DNA of 64,000 nt from Halorubrum kocurii JCM 14978. Lineage in GTDB: Archaea; Halobacteriota; Halobacteria; Halobacteriales; Haloferacaceae. How positions within the stretch are numbered: the first letter of the stretch is position 1; every line of letters starts with the position of its first letter. The notes under the pieces were generated by a model that saw only the letters and a program-made list of their open reading frames with translations, was not told where the DNA came from and searched no databases. Made by a program: the position numbers and the translations under genes. Below are positions 59,011-64,000 of the stretch, one piece after another. The DNA lies in the NCBI RefSeq assembly GCF_000337355.1, contig NZ_AOJH01000105.1:1-64000 (forward strand), written 5' to 3'.

Positions 59011-61116
59011 GTGAGCGACGACGGGATCGACGGCCGGATCGGGTTCGAAGTGGAGGGCCGAACGCTGCGCATCCGCGATGCCCTCGAGGGCGAGGAGCTC
59101 CCGCTCTGCTTCGATCAAGAGCCGCGGCCACAGCCGGCACTGGACGAACTATTTCCGGCTCCCGTCGATCGAGCCGTCAGCTTCGAGGCCGAGTCGGTCT
59201 CGATCTCTTCCTACCATTCTATTTTACTCCGCGAAAGCGACGGGGAGCTCGTCGCCCGGCTCAACGAATCGATGGACTTCCAGCGCCAGACGTACTTCAT
59301 CGAACTCAACGGCGTGACAAAGGCGTTTATTCGCACTCCCGACGTGGCGATCTCCGCGACAGGAATAACGGATTCACCGACCGTTGAGCTGAGCTTCGAC
59401 CGCCCGACCACCGTCACGGTCGGCGCGCGGTCGCTGCACACCCGCCCGGAGGCGACGATCAGCGTTCCCGACGACCCGACCGCGCTCGCCGAGGCGGTGT
59501 CGGTGCTCGGCTCGTCGATCAAGGAGTTCACCCCCGAGCGCTCGTGGCCGACCCTCCGCGGGTACCCACCCCGGATTCGCGTCGGAACCGAACTCGACGT
59601 TCCGAGCCCGCTCGTCACCCCCGACACCGGCGTCGAGGTTGTCGTGCGCCCCACGTACGAAGACATCTACCGGCTCTCCACGCTCGCGTACTACCTCGGT
59701 GCGAACGTGGTCGTCGGCGACGGGCCGGCGATCCGGCTCGACAACGGCTACGTCGAGTCGCTCCCGACCGAAGGAGTCGCGTTGGAGGAGCGCGCCGAAG
59801 AGTTGCTCCGAACGTGGTTCTTCCTCGACACGCTGGCGCGGACGGAGGGGTACGTCAAGTCCGATCGGTACGAGTACGAACAAGTGGGGTCGGAACTCCC
59901 GTTTTATCCGCCGAACTTGGCCGACAGTTCGATGAGCGAACGGTTGATGGAGTACTTGGAGGTTGATCCGGAGACGGTCGCACCGTACACACCGGAGTGG
60001 CCGACCGAGGCGGTGCTTCGACCGGTACCCGCCGCCATGGAACTCCTCCCGCACCTCGCGCACGTCCTCGCACCGGTTCGCGTTCGCGGAACGGCGGATC
60101 CAGCGGCGGACGCTCCGATCGCGCTCGCAACGTCCCCGTGGATGAATCACGATCGAGACGGTTCGGATACCGATACGACCCCCGTGCCGGATGCTACCTC
60201 AACTCCATCAGGAACGACAATTCTGACGCCGAAAAGTTACGAGAACTCGCTCACCAGAGCGACGACAGCGCGGGGTGAGATCCGACTCGTCGTCCTGACC
60301 GATTCCGCAGCGCGTGCGAAGAGACTCAGTGATGCGATTTCCGACCCAGCGGTACCGGGTGGGATCGGCTCGTGGGAGGTGGTAAACAATCCTGACGTAG
60401 AGACCGTTACGGCGACCCTTTCCGATCCGGAGACCGACATCGCCTACTGCTGCCTGCCGATCGAAAACGGCGAGGTCGCCGCTTGCGATGGAGTGGTGTC
60501 GCTTGACGCTCCCGACGATTCACCGACGCTGTCTGTATTTGAGGGGGTTACGGATCCTGCGTTCGGGTACCGGATCGTCGAAAACGGTGGATTATCGGTG
60601 ATCACTTCTGGGTCACTTTCCAGTCCAGAGAGATTCCGGTCGCTGATCGGGCTGCTGTCATCGGGGGTCTCGATAGCTCCGAGTGTCAGTTTATCAGGTG
60701 ACAGCGCAGCAACCCGGATGCGGATCGTCGGCGATCCAGGTGTCGAAATCGCCTCTCACAGCCATGTGCTGATGCATGTGTACCGGGCTTGGTCAGAAAG
60801 CTCCGATTCACACCGCATCAAGCGCCGATCCATGCTCTCGCTGTCGGCACGGCCCGGAATCGAAGATAGTCAGCTGTATGACGGGTTTCAGCCGATGGAG
60901 GAACTGTCTGGCAAGAGTTGGGTTGAGGGCCCAACGATCGACTCCTCTGATCTCCTCACCGTGCTCGAGCAGGACGACTCGGTCGTCCAGCTCAACGGGC
61001 GCCTCCTGTTGCCGGAGGATGTCCAGACGGAGGCCGACATCGCGCGATTGGCTCGTCAACACCGCTCCGAGGACGCCGAATCCGCGGACAGCGCGTCTGA
61101 GCGTAGTTCCCAGTGA
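59011..61116 (+). CDS. Large haloarchaeal protein resembling an inactive CHAT (caspase-like) protein
   Basis: A 701-residue protein starting at GTG (59011). Residues 1-350 match the N-terminal part of haloarchaeal CHAT-domain proteins as I remember them (ELFPAPVDRAVSF, TVTVGARSLHTRPEATI, RSWPTLRGYPPRI, WFFLDTLARTEGY). A Ser/Thr/Asp-rich linker (about 380-402) leads to a C-terminal alpha/beta region (about 420-620). In active relatives this part has a His in HYIGHCE and a Cys in LNAC; here the equivalent positions read AYCCLP (478-483) and SVF (508-510), so the catalytic pair is absent. Activity as a protease is unlikely; it may be a regulator or decoy. Confidence 0.6.
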   Translation: MSDDGIDGRIGFEVEGRTLRIRDALEGEELPLCFDQEPRPQPALDELFPAPVDRAVSFEAESVSISSYHSILLRESDGELVARLNESMDFQRQTYFIELNGVTKAFIRTPDVAISATGITDSPTVELSFDRPTTVTVGARSLHTRPEATISVPDDPTALAEAVSVLGSSIKEFTPERSWPTLRGYPPRIRVGTELDVPSPLVTPDTGVEVVVRPTYEDIYRLSTLAYYLGANVVVGDGPAIRLDNGYVESLPTEGVALEERAEELLRTWFFLDTLARTEGYVKSDRYEYEQVGSELPFYPPNLADSSMSERLMEYLEVDPETVAPYTPEWPTEAVLRPVPAAMELLPHLAHVLAPVRVRGTADPAADAPIALATSPWMNHDRDGSDTDTTPVPDATSTPSGTTILTPKSYENSLTRATTARGEIRLVVLTDSAARAKRLSDAISDPAVPGGIGSWEVVNNPDVETVTATLSDPETDIAYCCLPIENGEVAACDGVVSLDAPDDSPTLSVFEGVTDPAFGYRIVENGGLSVITSGSLSSPERFRSLIGLLSSGVSIAPSVSLSGDSAATRMRIVGDPGVEIASHSHVLMHVYRAWSESSDSHRIKRRSMLSLSARPGIEDSQLYDGFQPMEELSGKSWVEGPTIDSSDLLTVLEQDDSVVQLNGRLLLPEDVQTEADIARLARQHRSEDAESADSASERSSQ

Positions 61117-61188
61117 CGACGCCGCGACCGCGCCCCCTCCCCGTTCTCACCGATAGTTTTTATTCGGCTTGCCGACGAAGCGTCAGGT

Positions 61189-61338
61189 ATGCCCCAGATC
61201 CACCTCGACGAGGAGACGGTCGAACGGCTCGACGCGCTCCGGATGGACGACGAGGAGTACGACGAGATCGTCAGCGAGCTGATCAACATCTACGAGGCCG
61301 AGGAGCTGACGCTGTTCCGCGGCAGCGACCTCGAATAA
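61189..61338 (+). CDS. 49-residue DUF7557-like small acidic protein
   Basis: A short gene reading MPQIHLDEETVERLDALRMD, then DEEYDEIVSELINIYEAEEL and TLFRGSDLE, with a ribbon-helix-helix-like start (IHLDEETVERLDALR), as in small haloarchaeal antitoxin-like or DUF7557 proteins. A TATA-like tttttat (61157-61163) lies about 26 bp before the ATG. No partner toxin is adjacent. Confidence 0.75.
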   Translation: MPQIHLDEETVERLDALRMDDEEYDEIVSELINIYEAEELTLFRGSDLE

Positions 61339-61377
61339 GGCGTCGCGGGGAGTTCGCTCCCCGTTCGCCGCCCGAAC

Positions 61378-61836
61378 TCACTCCTGATACGCGACCCGAA
61401 CTTGCTCCCACTTACCGACGTCTTCCAAGTGCGCCTGTAGCTGGTCGGCGTACTCCTGGACGAGCCGCTCGGCCGCGTCGAGCTCCTCGTCCGAGGGGCC
61501 GTCGTCTCCGCCGCCGAGCCCGAGCGCGCCCTTGATCGAGTCCACGAGCCCGCCGCCGGACCCGCCCCTCCCGCCGGCGTCGCCGCCGGGGGCCCCGCCC
61601 ATCGCCGCCACCTGCGACCGGACGTTCTCCAGCTCCGGCATGATCGCCGGGAGGCTGGAGGTGTCGGCGACGATCCGGGCGGCCTCCGGGTCGTCGGCGT
61701 CCTCGATCTCGAACTCGGTCGCGGTCATGATCAGCCCCCACTCCTGACTGGAGAACCGCGAGGCCGACACTCGGTCGGTGAACTGGTTGTCGACGGTCAT
61801 ACGCTCGCCGACGATCGCGTCGGTCCATTCGCTCAT
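61378..61836 (-). CDS. DUF5799-family haloarchaeal protein
   Basis: A 152-residue acidic protein beginning MSEWTDAIVGERMTVDNQFT and continuing SSQEWGLIMTATEFEIEDADDPEAARIVAD. A Gly-rich segment (residues about 82-110) splits it from a C-terminal helix (DAAERLVQEYADQLQAHLEDVGKWEQVRVAYQE). It fits the haloarchaeal DUF5799 pattern, function unknown. A TATA-like ttttacc (61858-61864) precedes the ATG by about 25 bp. Confidence 0.75.
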   Translation of the reverse strand: MSEWTDAIVGERMTVDNQFTDRVSASRFSSQEWGLIMTATEFEIEDADDPEAARIVADTSSLPAIMPELENVRSQVAAMGGAPGGDAGGRGGSGGGLVDSIKGALGLGGGDDGPSDEELDAAERLVQEYADQLQAHLEDVGKWEQVRVAYQE

Positions 61837-61952
61837 ACGCCCTCCTTCGGCGGTAGCGGTAAAAGCCCCTTCCCTCGCGGTCCCGCCCGCCGGTCGCTCC
61901 CGCTCGACGGCGTTCGAGAGGGCATTTATACCGCGCACCGCGTCGATCCGGT

Positions 61953-62408
61953 ATGACAGACCGACGCGTGACCAACCGACGCGCGACCGACCGACGCGTG
62001 ACCGACTCGACCCGCCGCGCGGCGCTCGCCGGGACGGGGATCGTCGCCGCCGCGGCGCTCGCGGGCTGTCTCGACGCCGCGGTCCCGGGCGGCAACGAGG
62101 GGAGCGATCCGGAGCCGGTCGACCGGACGGGCGAGGAGGCGGTGACGGTCGCCGTCGGCGCGGACGCGGGGTTCGCCTTCGCGCCCGCGAACGTCGTCGT
62201 CACCGCCGGAACGACGGTGGTCTGGGAGTGGACGGGCGCCGGCGGGGCCCACAACGTGGTCGGTACGGACGGCGCCTTCGAGTCGGCCCTCACCGGCGAG
62301 GAGGGGCACACCTTCGAGCACGACTTCGACGAGGCGGGCGTCTTCGAGTACGTCTGCACGCCGCACCAGACGCGGGGGATGGAGGGGACGATCGAGGTCG
62401 TGGAGTGA
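61953..62408 (+). CDS. Halocyanin-like blue copper lipoprotein
   Basis: A 151-residue exported electron carrier. The N-terminus is Arg-rich from 15-bp DNA repeats, then DSTRRAALAGTGIVAAAALAGC gives a Tat signal and lipobox. The mature cupredoxin has copper ligands His in GGAHNVV, Cys and His in YVCTPHQ and Met in RGMEG. Halocyanins pass electrons at the outer membrane face to terminal oxidases. A TATA-like atttata (61924-61930) lies about 25 bp before the ATG. Confidence 0.93.
   Translation: MTDRRVTNRRATDRRVTDSTRRAALAGTGIVAAAALAGCLDAAVPGGNEGSDPEPVDRTGEEAVTVAVGADAGFAFAPANVVVTAGTTVVWEWTGAGGAHNVVGTDGAFESALTGEEGHTFEHDFDEAGVFEYVCTPHQTRGMEGTIEVVE
61959..62003. repeat. Three 15-bp direct repeats encoding the halocyanin N-terminus
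   Basis: Copies at 61959-61973, 61974-61988 and 61989-62003 (gaccgacgcgtgacc, aaccgacgcgcgacc, gaccgacgcgtgacc) encode DRRVT/NRRAT/DRRVT upstream of the Tat motif. The first and third are identical, so this is a recent in-frame expansion. Confidence 0.9.
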
Positions 62409-62470
62409 CCTGGCGGGGCGGCGAGGCCGGCGCGCCACCCGAGACTCCCGCACGGCCCGCCGCCGCGGAG

Positions 62471-63634
62471 CTACGGGAGGTCGGCGAAGGCGTCGCCCGC
62501 GAGGCCCGGACCGCTCGGCACCGCCATCGCGCCCGCCGTGACCGGACAGGGGTCCGGAGCGAGGTCCCCGTCGAGCAGCGAGCCGGTGGCGAGCCCGCAG
62601 GGGGCCACGTCGGGGACGGCGGCGGCGACGTGGACCGCCGCGGTGCGCGCGACCACCGCGTCGACCGTGGTGGTGACGACCGGCTCGACCCCGGCCGCTC
62701 GCGCGCGCGACGCCGCCGCCACCGCCCGGTCCGGCCCCCCGAGCGCCATCGGCTTCAGGACGACGGCGTCGGCCGCGTCGGCGTCGAGGACCGCGTCGAG
62801 CCCTCGGGCCGATAGCGACTCGTCGAGGGCGATCGGGACCGGCGGGTCGGCGTCGGTCTCGGGGTCGACACCGACAGTAGCGGCAGCGGTACCGGACCCG
62901 ACCCCTCTGAGCGCGGCCGCCCCCTCGAGGTCGTCCGCCGGCAGCGGCTGTTCGAGGTACGCGAGATCGAGCGGCGCGAGCCCGGCCACCGCTTCCCGGG
63001 CGGTCTCCCGGTCCCACGCGCCGTTCGCGTCTGCTCGGAGGGCGACGCCGCCGCCGACCGTCCGCCGCACGGCCCGGAGGCGCTCGACGTCGGCCGCGAG
63101 GTCGCGCGCGCCGACCTTTATTTTTAAACAGTCGAACCCCCCGTCGACCGCGCGCTCGGCTGCGCTGGCGGTGGTCTCCGGGTCGCCGTCGCCGATCGTC
63201 GCGTTGACCGGAACGCTCTCGGCGGGCGCCGGCAGCCCCTCGCTCCGGGCGAGCCGCTCCGAGAGGGACCGGCCGGCGTCGCGGGCGGCGGCGTCCGCGA
63301 GCGCGAGCGCGAGTCCGTGTCGCGCGGCCGGGGTCTCTGCGGGGTCGAGCCGGGAGAGCGCGTCGCCCGGGATCCCCTCGTCACACCCGCCGCCGCCGCC
63401 GCCGTCCCCGTCGCTGTCGCCTCCGGTTCGGACCCCCCGAAGCGCCGCCTCGCAGGCCGACCGCGACTCGGTCCAGCCGGGGAGGGGCGTCGCCTCGCCG
63501 ATCCCGGGTCCGGGGACGGCCTCGCCGTCGACCTCTGGGTCGACGGCGACGAGGAACCCCTCGCGCCGGTCGATGGCGCCGCGGGCGGTTCCGAGGGGGC
63601 TCGACAGTCCGAGCGAGAAGGCGCGGAGCCGCAT
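62471..63634 (-). CDS. menC: o-Succinylbenzoate synthase
   Basis: A 387-residue enolase-superfamily enzyme of menaquinone synthesis that dehydrates SHCHC to o-succinylbenzoate. Catalytic and metal residues: the Lys pair in CLKIKVG, Asp in LRADANGAW, Glu in LEQPL, Asp in ALDES and Lys in VVLKPMALGG. A Gly/Asp-rich insert (GDSDGDGGGGGGC, about residues 72-84) lies in the N-terminal capping domain. It starts 3 bp after the menA stop, forming a menA-menC operon. Confidence 0.9.
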   Translation of the reverse strand: MRLRAFSLGLSSPLGTARGAIDRREGFLVAVDPEVDGEAVPGPGIGEATPLPGWTESRSACEAALRGVRTGGDSDGDGGGGGGCDEGIPGDALSRLDPAETPAARHGLALALADAAARDAGRSLSERLARSEGLPAPAESVPVNATIGDGDPETTASAAERAVDGGFDCLKIKVGARDLAADVERLRAVRRTVGGGVALRADANGAWDRETAREAVAGLAPLDLAYLEQPLPADDLEGAAALRGVGSGTAAATVGVDPETDADPPVPIALDESLSARGLDAVLDADAADAVVLKPMALGGPDRAVAAASRARAAGVEPVVTTTVDAVVARTAAVHVAAAVPDVAPCGLATGSLLDGDLAPDPCPVTAGAMAVPSGPGLAGDAFADLP

Positions 63635-63637
63635 CGA

Positions 63638-64000
63638 TCAGACCGCGAGCCCGACGGCGAACGCGACCGCGTACGCCGCGAGGAGTTTCCCGGTCGATTC
63701 GAGGGCCGGGTTGAGCGCCTCGCCGGCCGTCTCGGTCAGCACGGTTCGGGCGACGCCGGCCGCGAGCGGGAGGGTCACGAGCGGGAGGAGCGCGGCGAGC
63801 CCGTCTCCCTCGGCGAGGAACCAGAAGGGCGTGAGGTACGCGAGCGCGAGCAGCGCGAGGTACTGCCCCCGCGAGAACCCGTAACCGAACCGGACCGCGA
63901 GGGTGCGTTTCCCCGTCTGCGCGTCCTCCTCCAGGTCGCGGACGTTGTTGACCACGAGGATGTTCGTCGAGAGCGCGGCGATCGGGAGGCTCGCGACGAC
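63638..64000 (-). CDS. menA: 1,4-Dihydroxy-2-naphthoate polyprenyltransferase, C-terminal part (cut by window edge)
   Basis: The visible 120 codons encode the C-terminal half of a UbiA-family prenyltransferase: the second Asp-rich motif NNVRDLEEDAQTGKRTLAVRFG, then three hydrophobic helices. Its N-terminus with the first Asp-rich motif lies beyond base 64000. MenA attaches the polyprenyl chain in menaquinone synthesis, in line with the downstream menC. Confidence 0.85.
   Translation of the reverse strand, partial: VVASLPIAALSTNILVVNNVRDLEEDAQTGKRTLAVRFGYGFSRGQYLALLALAYLTPFWFLAEGDGLAALLPLVTLPLAAGVARTVLTETAGEALNPALESTGKLLAAYAVAFAVGLAV

Noticed and set aside
1..64000. CRISPR arrays, tRNA or rRNA genes, and intact insertion sequences
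   Set aside because: No regularly spaced palindromic repeats, no tRNA-like cloverleaf noticed, and no transposase reading frame found.

Overview
The window is chromosomal DNA from a haloarchaeon (class Halobacteria), probably Halorubrum or a near relative. Evidence: strong G+C bias at third codon positions, very acidic proteins, Tat-type lipoprotein signals (RR plus a lipobox Cys), halocyanin, DICT and HTH_10 (bacterio-opsin activator type) regulators, and many leaderless-style genes with an A/T-rich TATA element about 25-28 bp before the start codon. I found about 61 protein genes, no rRNA or tRNA, and no CRISPR array or complete insertion sequence.

Layout. 1-5.9 kb is a lower-G+C accessory stretch: a membrane-anchored ATP-grasp (alpha-L-glutamate ligase-like) protein coupled to a small membrane protein, a degraded PIN-toxin remnant, an archaeal STAND-like ATPase, a SWIM zinc-finger protein and a TumE/TumA-like toxin-antitoxin pair. 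6-13.4 kb holds sugar-nucleotide genes: glmS, two fused nucleotidyltransferase/left-handed beta-helix enzymes, an SLC13-type permease and a UDP-sugar epimerase. 13.4-20.5 kb has paired small membrane proteins, a saccharopine-dehydrogenase-like reductase, thioredoxin reductase and an arsenite/bile-acid-type exporter (both with palindromic A/T-rich upstream elements), and a divergent PAPS-reductase-like/phosphodiesterase pair. 20.6-28.2 kb contains a beta-propeller lipoprotein, an HtpX-like protease, UDP-glucose dehydrogenase, a ZIP transporter and small zinc proteins.

28.2-36.5 kb includes a PemK/MazF-like toxin-antitoxin pair, aroC, an enoyl-CoA hydratase, a purine phosphoribosyltransferase, phosphoglycolate phosphatase, an Orc1/Cdc6-like ATPase and small membrane proteins. 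35.3-43 kb is a complete glycerol catabolic locus: glpK plus a membrane protein likely to be the glycerol transporter on one strand, and glpABC divergently on the other. 43-47 kb has a DICT sensor, an acyl-CoA dehydrogenase, a RIO-like kinase and a DMT exporter. 47.2-52.2 kb is a five-gene Liv-type amino-acid ABC importer, divergent from a proline degradation cluster (proline dehydrogenase, HTH_10 regulator, aldehyde dehydrogenase) at 52.4-55.7 kb.

The right end (55.7-64 kb) has a TbsP-like regulator, a CGCGG-type putative RiPP precursor, an aldo/keto reductase, an aminoglycoside-phosphotransferase-fold kinase, a large protein that looks like a catalytically dead CHAT (caspase-like) protein, halocyanin, and the menaquinone genes menC and menA (menA cut by the window edge).

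Functionally, glycerol and proline import and oxidation feed electrons to the quinone pool, which the men genes build, while the GlmS/nucleotidyltransferase/epimerase/UDP-glucose dehydrogenase genes supply nucleotide sugars for surface glycans. The least explained items are the degenerate CHAT-like protein, the putative RiPP gene with no in-frame canonical start, the short leader ORF before glpA, and the shared palindromes near trxB and the exporter.
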